From an uncultured Campylobacter sp. (GTDB lineage: Bacteria; Campylobacterota; Campylobacteria; Campylobacterales; Campylobacteraceae): a stretch of DNA of 37,670 bases. The position numbers and the translations under genes are program-made. The stretch spans positions 1 through 37,670 of the forward strand of contig NZ_CAKZTI010000046.1 of the NCBI RefSeq assembly GCF_937921625.1, in the 5' to 3' direction. The notes beneath the pieces are model-generated. The model worked only from the letters and a program-made list of their open reading frames with translations, was not told the origin of the DNA and made no database searches. This document shows positions 1-7,871 of this stretch, piece after piece (the stretch's first letter is position 1; every line of letters starts with the position of its first letter).

Positions 1-127
1 TAGTGTCCTGAAGTAACGCCAGCGTCGAGGTTTTGCCGCAGGTGCCGCGGTCTTGACCCTTTGCGCCGCAGCCCTCGGGTACGCTCATTTGGCACTGATG
101 ACAGAACATCTCTATATTGTCGCTCAT
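1..127 (-). CDS. hcp: Hydroxylamine reductase / hybrid cluster protein Hcp, N-terminal fragment
   Basis: Reading the minus strand from the ATG at 125-127 gives 42 residues beginning MSDNIEMFCHQCQMS and continuing to the window edge. The spaced cysteines (CHQC near residue 9, then C20 and C30 in contexts GCGAK and GTCGKT) are the N-terminal [4Fe-4S] or [2Fe-2S] ligand pattern of hybrid cluster proteins. Hcp reduces NO or hydroxylamine in the cytoplasm and is normally induced by nitrosative stress under anaerobic conditions. A ribosome binding site AAAGGA lies 7-12 bases upstream. An FNR-type palindrome sits about 60 bases upstream. Only the first roughly 8 percent of the gene is inside the window, so whether it is intact cannot be judged. 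Confidence 0.85.
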   Translation of the reverse strand, partial: MSDNIEMFCHQCQMSVPEGCGAKGQDRGTCGKTSTLALLQDT

Positions 128-185
128 AGAAAATCCTTTATAAAAAATTTAGTTAGTAATTTTAAGATTTTATTTAGGCAAAAAA

Positions 186-201
186 ATTGATTATAATCAA
201 T
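186..201. promoter_or_regulatory. Perfect FNR/CRP-type operator upstream of hcp
   Basis: ATTGATTATAATCAAT is a perfect 16-bp palindrome containing TTGAT-N4-ATCAA, the textbook FNR half-site pair. On the minus strand a TAAAAT (159-164) would serve as the -10 box. It would put the start site near 152, so the palindrome would be centred at about -41.5, the class II activator position. Campylobacterota use CRP/FNR relatives (the Nss family) to induce hcp and related genes by NO. The link to such a regulator here is inference. Confidence 0.6.
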
Positions 202-400
202 AAATGGCTAAATTTTATCAAATTTATTTACAAAATGAGAATTTTAAATTTTATAAAAGGTATTCTAGATTGCTTAGAAAGCATAACGAGAAATTAGAAT
301 ATTAAAAAATTTCTGGAACAAATTTTTATAAAACTAAGAAAACTTAAAGCTCTTTAAACATCGATAAAATCAGGGGTCTAAAGGAATTTTTGAGTATATA

Positions 401-475
401 TGGCTCCGGATGCTGGATTCGAACCAGCGACCAAGCGGTTAACAGCCGCCTACTCTACCGCTGAGCTAATCCGGA
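401..475 (-). tRNA. tRNA-Asn(GTT)
   Basis: The reverse complement folds as a 75-nt cloverleaf with an encoded 3' CCA. The acceptor stem pairs TCCGGAT with ATCCGGA, the T arm has GGTTCGAATCC, and the anticodon loop is CTGTTAA with anticodon GTT. It is the last gene of a six-tRNA minus-strand cluster. Confidence 0.95.
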
Positions 476-489
476 ACGCGTAGAATGGA

Positions 490-574
490 TGGTGCGGATG
501 AAAGGACTTGAACCTTCATGCCGTGAGGCGCCAGATCCTAAGTCTGGTGTGTCTGCCAATTTCACCACATCCGC
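490..574 (-). tRNA. tRNA-Leu(TAG)
   Basis: 85 nt including an encoded CCA, with the long variable arm of class II tRNAs. The anticodon stem CCAGA/TCTGG encloses loop CTTAGGA, anticodon TAG. The acceptor stem pairs GCGGATG with CATCCGC. It is the fifth gene of the cluster in transcription order. Confidence 0.95.
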
Positions 575-623
575 AAAAAAGAAAGCGCATATTAGCCAAA
601 TAGCTCTTAATATGAGCTTAATA

Positions 624-700
624 TGGTACGCCCAAGAGGATTCGAACCTCTGACCTACGGCTTAGAAGGCCGTTGCTCTATCCTACTGAGCTATGAGCGC
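624..700 (-). tRNA. tRNA-Arg(TCT)
   Basis: 77 nt with encoded CCA. The anticodon stem ACGGC/GCCGT encloses loop CTTCTAA, anticodon TCT, reading AGA/AGG. The T arm contains GGTTCGAATCC. It is adjacent to a second, related tRNA-Arg. Confidence 0.95.
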
Positions 701-715
701 AAATTATCGAATCAG

Positions 716-792
716 TGGTACGCTCGAAAGGAGTCGAACCTTCAACCTACAGATCCGAAGTCTGTTGCTCTATCCAATTGAGCTACGAGCGC
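716..792 (-). tRNA. tRNA-Arg(TCG)
   Basis: 77 nt with encoded CCA. The anticodon stem ACAGA/TCTGT encloses loop CTTCGGA, anticodon TCG, reading CGA/CGG. Its D-arm and acceptor sequence closely resemble the neighbouring tRNA-Arg(TCT), suggesting an old duplication. Confidence 0.93.
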
Positions 793-798
793 ATAAAG

Positions 799-876
799 TG
801 GGGTGAGTTGTGGGAATCGAACCCACGACCCTCAGGACCACAATCTGATGCTCTAACCTACTGAGCTAAACTCACC
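799..876 (-). tRNA. tRNA-His(GTG)
   Basis: The cloverleaf has acceptor stem GTGAGTT/AACTCAC, anticodon loop TTGTGGT (GTG) and encoded CCA. The extra 5' G expected at position -1 of tRNA-His is encoded at 876 and faces the discriminator C. There is an A-C mismatch at the base of the anticodon stem (31-39), which is tolerated in many tRNAs. Confidence 0.94.
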
Positions 877-880
877 ACAA

Positions 881-957
<77 letters not shown>

Positions 958-986
958 TAGATTTTCGTGGATTGAATGAAAAGCGT

Positions 987-992
987 ATTATA
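987..992 (-). promoter_or_regulatory. -10 box of the tRNA cluster
   Basis: TATAAT on the minus strand, 30 bases upstream of the first tRNA (Pro). It lies in the short A/T-rich gap between the cluster and rdgB and is the only obvious promoter for the six tRNAs. Confidence 0.6.
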
Positions 993-1031
993 TATATTTT
1001 TTCTTAAATTCCGCTTTTTGCGGCTTTAAAT

Positions 1032-1661
1032 TTAATGAAATTTAGCAAGTCGCATCTGTTTTTCTAAATTTTTCAATAAAATTTGCATCAGCGCTAGCCC
1101 CTTCGTGCGATGCGAAATTTCAAATTTCACCGCAGCGGGCAGCTCCCCGATCGTGCGGTCAAATCCGCGCGGAATAAACATAAAATCGTATCCGAAGCCG
1201 TTTTGCCCCCGCTGCTGCGTTATCGCCGTGCCGTGCATGAAGCCGTGCGTACAAAACTCGCCTAGAGCGCATTTTAGCGCGATCGCCGCCGTGTAATGCG
1301 CGGGCGACGAATCTAAGCTTAAAGCCCTCAGCTTCCTTGCTAATTTCTCGCGATTGCTTGCATCCGTTGCATCTGAGCCGCTAAAGCGCGCCGAAAATAT
1401 CCCCGGAGCCCCGCCCAGCGCATCCACGCAGATACCACTATCATCGCTTAGCACAAAAAATTCGCTCTGTAAATTTTTACTTTTTAGCACTTCATACACT
1501 GCGCGAACTTTAATAAGCGCGTTTTGTTTGAAGCTCGTGCCGCACTCGTCGATCTCAAAAGGATCCAGCACCTCGCCGAGCGCACACACGTCGTATTCCG
1601 TGAAAAATTCTTTTATCTCTTTTACTTTATTTTTGTTGCTCGTCGCAAGTAAAATTTTCAT
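1032..1661 (-). CDS. rdgB: Non-canonical purine NTP pyrophosphatase (RdgB/HAM1 family)
   Basis: Hydrolyses dITP, XTP and related deaminated purine nucleotides to monophosphates, keeping them out of DNA and RNA; cytoplasmic. The 209-aa product opens with KILLATSNKNK (the family SNxxK substrate loop, residues 8-12), has the catalytic acidic block LSDDSGICVDALGG at 71-84, GAPGIFSARF just after it, and the C-terminal GFGYDFMF and SHRTKG motifs that bind base and phosphate. Length is near the usual 195-210. The start ATG at 1659-1661 is preceded by AAGGAGCGAGG. Head-to-head with the MFS transporter gene, whose promoter lies in the shared gap. The role is assigned by family and I am sure of it. Confidence 0.95.
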   Translation of the reverse strand: MKILLATSNKNKVKEIKEFFTEYDVCALGEVLDPFEIDECGTSFKQNALIKVRAVYEVLKSKNLQSEFFVLSDDSGICVDALGGAPGIFSARFSGSDATDASNREKLARKLRALSLDSSPAHYTAAIALKCALGEFCTHGFMHGTAITQQRGQNGFGYDFMFIPRGFDRTIGELPAAVKFEISHRTKGLALMQILLKNLEKQMRLAKFH

Positions 1662-1725
1662 CCTCGCTCCTTAAATTTAAGCTGCCATTTTACCCAAAAT
1701 CAAAGAATTCGTTACGATTTTTGGC

Positions 1726-1731
1726 TATAAT
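1726..1731 (+). promoter_or_regulatory. -10 box for the MFS-moeA operon
   Basis: TATAAT preceded by a T-rich stretch (GATTTTTGGC), 36 bases upstream of the MFS start codon; the typical Campylobacter sigma-70 promoter layout without a clear -35. Confidence 0.55.
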
Positions 1732-1766
1732 CGGCGCAAATTTCATATTATTTGAGGTCTAAGATT

Positions 1767-3065
1767 ATGCTAAAAAGCGTCCTTCCGCTTAGTTTTATCA
1801 TCGCTACGAGGTTTTTCGGATTATTTATTTTGCTGCCCGTGCTTAGCCTGTATGCATTGAGCTTGAACGGCGCGAACGAAAGCTTAGTGGGGCTACTTTT
1901 TGGAATTTATGCGATTATGCAAGTGATTTTGCAAACGCCATTTGGAGTGCTAAGCGATAAGATCGGACGTAAAAAAACCCTTGCGATAGGGCTGGCGCTT
2001 TTTATCGTGGGCGCTTGCGTTTGCGCGGCGAGCGAGAGTATTTATACGATGATTTTTGGGCGCTTTTTGCAAGGATGCGGTGCTGTAGGAGCCGTAGCTA
2101 CCGCACTAATTAGCGATTTTACGCGAGAGGAAGAGCGCGGTAAGGCGATGGCGGTAATGGGCGCGATGATAGGCGTGAGCTTTGGTGTCGCAATGATTTT
2201 AAGTCCGCTTTTAAGCGCTAAATTTGGGCTTGCCAGTCTATTTCATCTAAGTTCGGCGCTTACGCTTTTATGTTTGATGCTGCTTTTTTTCGTAGTACCC
2301 ACCGAACCGCATATCCGCTCCCTGCGCCAAAAGGTCCCGCTCGGCTCACTTTTGAGTGACAAAAATTTAATGCTTATGAATTTAACGAATTTTTTTCAAA
2401 AAGCTTTCATGACGGCAGCGTTTTTTCTAATTCCAATTTTGCTCGTGCAAAAATTCGGACTTTCCAAAAGTGATTTGACCAAAATTTATGCTCTAGGCGC
2501 CATTTTCGGCTTTACCGCGATGGGCGCGAGCGGCGCTTTAGGCGAAAAGCGCGCGCTAGCTAAGCAAATTTTACTCATCGGCATCTGCTTTTTCATCGCT
2601 TCGTATTTGATTTTTGCGTTTGCTAGCGGGGCGAGCGCTTTCGTAGTGGGCGTGATGCTCTTTTTCGTGGGATTTAACGCGCATGAGCCCATTATGCAAA
2701 GCCTTGCGTCCAAATTTGCTAAAGTCGCTCAAAAAGGCGCCGCGCTTGGAATTTTTAATTCCTTTGGATTTTTTGGCAGTTTTTTGGGTGGGCTATGCGG
2801 TGGCGCACTTTTTGGCAAAATCGGCATTGAAGCGCTAGGCATTGGCGTCGCGGTTTTGGGCGTGATCTGGCTTGTGCTACTTTCTAGGCTGAGCGATCCG
2901 AAACTTTTTAAGAATTTATACTTTCCTAAAGGCGGCGATTTTTCCGCACTACAGGGCGTCAAGGGCATTATTGAAATTTACGAGACCGATGGCGAACTCG
3001 TTGTGAAATTTAATTCGAAACTGATAAATGAAGATCAAATTTATAAAATCGTAGGAGGCAAATGA
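1767..3065 (+). CDS. MFS transporter, YajR-like, with a C-terminal cytosolic extension
   Basis: A 12-helix major facilitator protein of the inner membrane, about 432 aa; the substrate is unknown. The motif A loop between helices 2 and 3 reads GVLSDKIGRKKTLAIG, and helix 4 starts with GRFLQGCGAVGAVATALISD, both typical of proton-coupled drug/metabolite exporters. After helix 12 there is a soluble tail of about 50 residues (from GVKGIIEIYETDG) that resembles the ferredoxin-like YAM domain of E. coli YajR; that comparison is from memory. I chose ATG 1767 over an in-frame TTG at 1752 because GAGG at 1754-1757 is correctly spaced for it. The stop overlaps the moeA start (ATGA), so the two are translationally coupled. 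Confidence 0.85.
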   Translation: MLKSVLPLSFIIATRFFGLFILLPVLSLYALSLNGANESLVGLLFGIYAIMQVILQTPFGVLSDKIGRKKTLAIGLALFIVGACVCAASESIYTMIFGRFLQGCGAVGAVATALISDFTREEERGKAMAVMGAMIGVSFGVAMILSPLLSAKFGLASLFHLSSALTLLCLMLLFFVVPTEPHIRSLRQKVPLGSLLSDKNLMLMNLTNFFQKAFMTAAFFLIPILLVQKFGLSKSDLTKIYALGAIFGFTAMGASGALGEKRALAKQILLIGICFFIASYLIFAFASGASAFVVGVMLFFVGFNAHEPIMQSLASKFAKVAQKGAALGIFNSFGFFGSFLGGLCGGALFGKIGIEALGIGVAVLGVIWLVLLSRLSDPKLFKNLYFPKGGDFSALQGVKGIIEIYETDGELVVKFNSKLINEDQIYKIVGGK

Positions 3066-4273
3066 TGGAATTTGAAAAATTTGAAAGCGCGATGGAACGC
3101 TTCGCAAACACGGTGCAAAAGTCCTCGCGCATCGAGAAGGTCGCGATCACACAGGCGCTAGGGCGTATTTTAGCAAGCGACGTCGCAGCGCCTTTTAGCA
3201 CTCCGCGCCGCCCGACCGCCGCAATGGACGGCTACGCGCTAAAGGGCGCGGATCTAAGCGAGGGGGCGAAATTTAAGATCGTCGGCACGACGCCTGCAGG
3301 CAAGATGCCTGGCGCCGTGGCAAAGGCGGGCGAGTGCGTCAAAACCTTCACCGGCGGGCTCATGTGCGAGGGCAGCGACACGCTTTTGCCTATCGAAAAC
3401 GTGCAGGTACAAGGCGGCGAAATCATCGTCACAAAGCCCGTTTCGGCAGGCTTTGCCGTGCGCGCGGCGGGCGAGAGCTACCGCGAGGGCGAGCTTTTAC
3501 TTCGTGGCGGCACGAAGCTCGGCTTTTCGCAAATCGCGCTGCTAGCGGAGCTGGGGCTATTTCACATAAGCGTATTCGTCCGCCCAAAAGTAGCGATCCT
3601 TGCCACTGGCAGCGAGATCAAGGATCTGGGCGAGAGGCTCGAAAACGACGCTCAAATTTACAGCTCCAACCACATCGCGCTTGCAAATTTAGTAACGCAG
3701 CTAGGCTGCGAAGCGATGATAATGCCTCTAGTACGCGATGACGAAAAAGAGCTGGAGGGCGCGATCCTATCGGCTTTACAGAGCGCCGACATACTTCTAA
3801 CCAGTGGCGGAGTGAGCGTCGGAGACTACGACTTCGTGCAAAGCACGCTACAATCAAATTTTGAGCTCATCGTAAAGGGCGCGGCGATCAAACCGGGCCG
3901 CCACGTGCGCGTAGCCAAAACTGGCGAAAAATATATCTTCGCATTCCCCGGCTTCCCGCTCTCGGCGCTCATTACGTGCATTTTGTTCCTGCGCGTATTT
4001 TTGCAAAAATCCTTCGGCGTGCACGAAAACACCGAATTTAGCGCGATCTTAGATCACGACTACGTAAAAAAGACGCCGTGGCTGGAGTTTATGCCCGCCG
4101 TCTTGCAAAATAGGGAGGGGCGGCTTTTTGTTAGTCTGCAAAGCAAAAAGCAGGGCTCCAGCGCGATTTTGAACAATTTAGACAACGATAGCGTCCTGCT
4201 AGTTGCGCCGCTAGAGGTCAAAGAGCTCAAAAAAGGCGAGCTCGTGCGCGTGATCTCGGTACCTAAAATTTAG
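3062..4273 (+). CDS. moeA: Molybdopterin molybdenumtransferase MoeA
   Basis: Inserts molybdate into adenylylated molybdopterin, the last step of molybdenum cofactor synthesis in the cytoplasm, needed by enzymes such as nitrate reductase and formate dehydrogenase. The 403-aa protein has the MoeA landmarks: RRPTAAMDGYAL at 49-60, TFTGG at 95-99, SDTLLPIENV at 105-114, ATGSEI at 181-186, TSGGVSVGDYDF at 247-258, KPGRHVRVA, and FPGFPLSA. Length equals the family norm. It begins ATGATG inside the stop of the MFS gene, so the second Met is an equally good start. Nothing suggests damage. Confidence 0.95.
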   Translation: MMEFEKFESAMERFANTVQKSSRIEKVAITQALGRILASDVAAPFSTPRRPTAAMDGYALKGADLSEGAKFKIVGTTPAGKMPGAVAKAGECVKTFTGGLMCEGSDTLLPIENVQVQGGEIIVTKPVSAGFAVRAAGESYREGELLLRGGTKLGFSQIALLAELGLFHISVFVRPKVAILATGSEIKDLGERLENDAQIYSSNHIALANLVTQLGCEAMIMPLVRDDEKELEGAILSALQSADILLTSGGVSVGDYDFVQSTLQSNFELIVKGAAIKPGRHVRVAKTGEKYIFAFPGFPLSALITCILFLRVFLQKSFGVHENTEFSAILDHDYVKKTPWLEFMPAVLQNREGRLFVSLQSKKQGSSAILNNLDNDSVLLVAPLEVKELKKGELVRVISVPKI

Positions 4274-4613
4274 CGCGTGGCAGTTCGGAGCAGTTGCGGC
4301 GGATGGAATTTTAACTGCCGCGACGGTTAAAATTTTGCCGTCGCAAGGCTTTAAATTTAGCCGCGAAAGCTCTGCTTTGTGGTCTTGGAAAGCTGAAATT
4401 TAGGCCCAAATCGCGCGCCGCGGCAAGACCATCGGAATTTTTACTGCGAGCCACTATACAGCGAGTGCGCTAAAATTTTTGCCGCCGTGCAATTTCAGCC
4501 CCAAGCTACTTCGCGGGCAAAATTCGGGTATTTGCGAGAGATAAAGCGAAAATGAAAGATAAATTTTATAGCGCTCCGGCGGGCGTTTTCGGCGAACACA
4601 AAGCAGGCACAAA
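4274..4613. other. Spacer without a convincing gene
   Basis: 340 bases between moeA and the glycosylase gene. G+C-rich blocks alternate with AAATTTT-type words (for example AATTTTAACTGCCG and GGTTAAAATTTTGCCG). A 21-codon open frame from ATG 4552 ends by overlapping the glycosylase start as ATGA, but it has no good ribosome binding site. No terminator with a T tract or RNA gene was recognised. Confidence 0.5.
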
Positions 4614-5126
4614 ATGAGCCAAACCCATCCTTTTAAGCCGATTTTCGATGAGAATTCTAAGATTTTAATCCTCGGCTCCTTTCCCTCCGTCATTTCTCGC
4701 AAGCTGGGATTTTACTACGCAAATCCGCAAAATCGCTTCTGGCGGGTGCTGGCGCAAATTTTAAACGCGCCGCCGCCTACGAGCACGGACGAAAAGATAA
4801 AATTCCTGCTCGCCCGCGGCATCGCCATCTACGACGCTGCGATCTACTGCGAGATAAAGGGCTCGAGCGACGCCAAAATGACCGCCGTCGTGCCTGCGAA
4901 TTTAGAGCCGATCTTTAGCGGCGCGCGTATCGCGCAGGTATTCGCAAACGGCGGCAAGGCGCACGAAATCTGCGAAAAATACCTAAAAACTCAAATTTTA
5001 AACGCAACGGGCAAAGAGCCCGTCAAGCTACCCTCGACTAGCCCAGCGAATGCAAATTTTAGTTTTGAAAGGCTAGTGCGCGAGTGGACGATCGTCGCGG
5101 ATGTGTTGAAGCGCGCCGAAATTTAA
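4614..5126 (+). CDS. DNA-deoxyinosine (hypoxanthine) glycosylase, UDG superfamily family 6
   Basis: Removes hypoxanthine (deaminated adenine), and possibly other deaminated bases, from DNA to start base-excision repair. The 170-aa product has the family 6 signature: LILGSFPS near residue 20, then GFYYANPQNRFW at about 35-46, where Asn and the following aromatic residues form the base pocket, and LPSTSPAN near residue 140, the DNA-contact loop. Length is usual for this group (160-170). Start ATG chosen because the motif-bearing N terminus begins directly after it; the ribosome binding site is weak. It is alone on its transcript. Substrate preference follows from the family; I cannot verify it from sequence. 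Confidence 0.85.
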   Translation: MSQTHPFKPIFDENSKILILGSFPSVISRKLGFYYANPQNRFWRVLAQILNAPPPTSTDEKIKFLLARGIAIYDAAIYCEIKGSSDAKMTAVVPANLEPIFSGARIAQVFANGGKAHEICEKYLKTQILNATGKEPVKLPSTSPANANFSFERLVREWTIVADVLKRAEI

Positions 5127-5289
5127 CGCTCGGTTCCATTAAACAGCGCGCGCGAAGCTTACGTGTACGGCTTGCGCTCCGCCCGCATCATAAACCAAAT
5201 CCACAGCCCAAACTCCGTGAGGATTTATCTAAAATTTAGCTTCAAATTTTAAAATTCTTCAAATTTAACCAAGCCAAAGGAAGCAAAAT

Positions 5290-6501
5290 ATGAAAACCCG
5301 CAAAGCCGCGCAAAATTCTCTCAATTTGGGCTTAAATTTAATACGAAATTTTAGCTTTTCAAGCGCATTAAAGTTCCTGCTTCTACTTCCGTTTTTAGCG
5401 CTGGGCGCGCAAGCTCTGGAACCAAAAATCATAATGCAGCCCGAGCCGGTCCTGAAAAACGGTCTGTATTTCGTAGCGGACAAGCCCTACAGCGGGACGC
5501 TCAAGGTGCTGCACTACAGCGCCGAGGATCTCTACGACGTAAATTTTATGGGCGTCGTCTACCCCAGAGCAAAGCCGCTGCCGCCCACGCTTATCAGAGA
5601 GATCGACGTAAAGGATGGCACTGCGGTGCTTCAGCGCGACTACTTTGACGGCAGAGATAAGCCCTCAAACGAATATCCGCTAAAGGGCGGCCTGTACGAC
5701 GGCGTCGCAAAAAGCTACTACGCAGACGGCGGCGAGCTGAAGTCGCAGAGCGAATACAAAGCCGGCAAGCGCGAGGGCTTTTACAAGCTGTATTATCAGG
5801 GAAGCGGCAAGCTAAAGCAGCAGGGCGCGTATAAAGCGGATAGGCGCGAGGGCGTTTTCACCGACTACTACGAAAGCGGCGAAGTAAGCGCGCGCCATCC
5901 GTATAAGGGCGGGCTGCGAAACGGCAAGGACGTGGATTATTACAAAAGCGGCAAAGTGCGCGGGGAGCGAAGCTATAAAGGGGGTAAGAGACAGGGCGTA
6001 GAGAGATGGTATCACGATAACGGCGCACTAAGGCAGATGGGTGCATATAAGGATGACCGCAAACAGGGCGTTTGGAAGTGGTTTTACGAGGACGGCAAGA
6101 CGCGCGTAATCGAAAATTTCAAAGACGGCGAGCGCGACGGCGCCGTACGCGAATACTACGAGGGCGGCGCGCTGCAGGGCGAATACGAGTTTGAACGCGG
6201 CAGGCAAACGGGCACGAGCAAGCAATACTACGCAAGCGGCGCGCTTGCGGCGAAGGTGATGTTCAGAGACGGGCGCAAACACGGACTATACGAAACATAT
6301 CACGAAAACGGCGCGCTCAAGGCTAGAGTGACGTTCAAGGATGGCCTGGAGACGGGCACGGCGAAGCACTACTACGCAGACGGAAAGCTCGAAGTCGAGG
6401 GCGAGTTTGAGCGCGGCAGGCTCGTGCGCGCCAAAAAATACGATGAAAGCGGCAAGCTAATCAGTGACAAATCTGATAAAAACGGGCTAGCGAGAGAGTA
6501 A
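5290..6501 (+). CDS. Secreted YwqK/MORN-type repeat protein
   Basis: 403 aa. An N-terminal basic and hydrophobic segment (FLLLLPFLALGAQA near residues 30-43) looks like a signal peptide, so the protein is probably periplasmic or outer-membrane-associated. From about residue 135 to the end there are roughly 11 repeats of 22-24 residues with the pattern xYYxxGxLxxxxxYKxGKRxG, the YwqK/MORN-2 repeat, which stacks as beta-hairpins. This family is often labelled an antitoxin component after B. subtilis YwqK, but no toxin gene adjoins it here, so I do not infer that role. AAGGAAGC lies 7 bases upstream of the ATG. It is followed by a 1.4-kb gene desert. Function unknown. Confidence 0.8.
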   Translation: MKTRKAAQNSLNLGLNLIRNFSFSSALKFLLLLPFLALGAQALEPKIIMQPEPVLKNGLYFVADKPYSGTLKVLHYSAEDLYDVNFMGVVYPRAKPLPPTLIREIDVKDGTAVLQRDYFDGRDKPSNEYPLKGGLYDGVAKSYYADGGELKSQSEYKAGKREGFYKLYYQGSGKLKQQGAYKADRREGVFTDYYESGEVSARHPYKGGLRNGKDVDYYKSGKVRGERSYKGGKRQGVERWYHDNGALRQMGAYKDDRKQGVWKWFYEDGKTRVIENFKDGERDGAVREYYEGGALQGEYEFERGRQTGTSKQYYASGALAAKVMFRDGRKHGLYETYHENGALKARVTFKDGLETGTAKHYYADGKLEVEGEFERGRLVRAKKYDESGKLISDKSDKNGLARE

Positions 6502-7871
6502 GGCGGGCTAAATTTTAAAATTTTAAGCGGGTTTGGAATTTTAAAAAGGTTTAAAATTTTGAGTAGACGCGGTTTTGCGTTTTAACGACGCGGGTTTGCA
6601 TTTTCAGCGCTCACGGCTTTGTGCTTTAAGTTAGTAAGATTTTGCGTTTTGATTGAGCGTAGCTTTACGTCTCGGACAAATTTTGATTGAGCGTGGCTAT
6701 ACGCTTTAAATAGGCGCGACTTTACGTTTCGAGTGAGTGCGGCTTTGGATTTTATTGAGTATGACTTTGGATTTAAGCGAACGTGGTTTGCACTTTTGGT
6801 TTGGCGTGCATGCCGCGCGACCAGTGCCGCCTTAACGGACTAATTTTATGTTTGTGAAGCGATGTGCTGCGTTTAAACGAGTAAAATTCTACACCGAGCA
6901 GCTTTATGCGACGCGCGAATACGGCTCGGCGCTTTAATTAACGAAGTCTCGCACAGCGCAGCTCACCGTGTAATTTGAGCTGATGCAGCTTAAAATTCTG
7001 CTCTGTATTTTAGCGCACATAGCACGCAGGTACGCCCGATGCGGTATAGCTTGGCTTTCAATACGGCTTGTCTTTTCCGCGTAACGAGTTAGCTTTGGCG
7101 AGTGTAAATTTTTAAAATTTAAAGCGAAATTTCAAGCCGAAACGACACTAAAAATTTCAACTGCCAAAAAGTAAAATTTGACGATCAAATTTTGTTAAAT
7201 TTAGACCGCGGTTCGCAAGCCGCGCTATTAGGGCGTAAATTTCAAATCTACTGCAACCTTGCCTTTAGCGCGGCAAATTTAATCTAGCTGATATTTTAAA
7301 ATTTGCCGACCGCCTTACTAAACAAAATTTTACGAGTGCGGCGTGGGCGAGCAAGGCAGGGGGCAGAGAGAGTCGCCCCCTCCGTATAATTGCGAAGGCA
7401 AAGAATGGGCTGCTTATCTCGGTATGAAAATTTAATGGGCTTATTTGCAACTTTAAAATTTTGCAAGATGCTCGCTCGTAGCGTTAAATTTCAATACGCG
7501 GGCAGTGGAAATTTTAAGAAAGCAGAGCTAGATAAAGCGAAATTTCACATAAGGTCTGTGTAACGCGGTATTTGCGCACAAGATATAAGCGCTGAAAAGG
7601 AGAAGCTCTCGGAATTTGGCGCGTAACGAGCGGTGAACTATAGTCAAACAAACTTCAAATTAAAAATCTTAAATTTTAATCCGTGGACGCCAAATGGGTT
7701 CAAAATCAAATTTACATAAATTTAGAGCGCGGCAAGCCGGGAGCGCTCTCAGAGCACTACAGGCCGTATAGCGCAGTATTCGTGCGGCAAAATACAGGCA
7801 TTGAAAGACGTAGCCATTTGAAATTTAGCGCGCGGCGGGCATAGAGAACCGAAAATCCGCAGCGCTAAAGT
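6502..7871. other. 1.37-kb gene desert with degenerate repeats
   Basis: No frame on either strand looks coding; the best, 61 codons on the minus strand (7265-7450), has no family signature or good start. The left part holds a tandem array (6561-6797, listed separately). The rest is peppered with AAATTTTAAAATTT-like palindromic words (near 6508, 7109, 7300) and CGGCTTT-like words. No tRNA, rRNA or clear terminator was recognised. It may be a decayed gene or repeat-driven expansion. Confidence 0.6.
6561..6797. repeat. Degenerate tandem array, about ten units of about 23 bp
   Basis: Units line up around a consensus GATTGAGCGCGGCTTTGCGT followed by TTTA, with starts near 6561, 6585, 6605, 6629, 6651, 6685, 6709, 6731, 6754 and 6776 and lengths of 20-25 (one has an extra ACAAATTTT). 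The 23-base period is not a multiple of three, so the array is not a decaying coding repeat like the neighbouring YwqK gene. Confidence 0.6.

Noticed and set aside
1752..1766. TTG start for the MFS transporter
   Set aside because: Lies on top of the GAGG ribosome binding site that serves ATG 1767.
4552..4617. 21-codon frame ending with ATGA overlap on the glycosylase start
   Set aside because: Overlap could suggest a leader peptide, but there is no good Shine-Dalgarno and no rare-codon or attenuator structure.
6561..6797. Possible CRISPR array
   Set aside because: Units are adjacent with no unique spacers and are degenerate; no cas genes in the window. It is a tandem repeat.
7265..7450. 61-codon minus-strand frame in the desert right of the tandem array
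   Set aside because: Weak start, low-complexity composition, no resemblance to known proteins.
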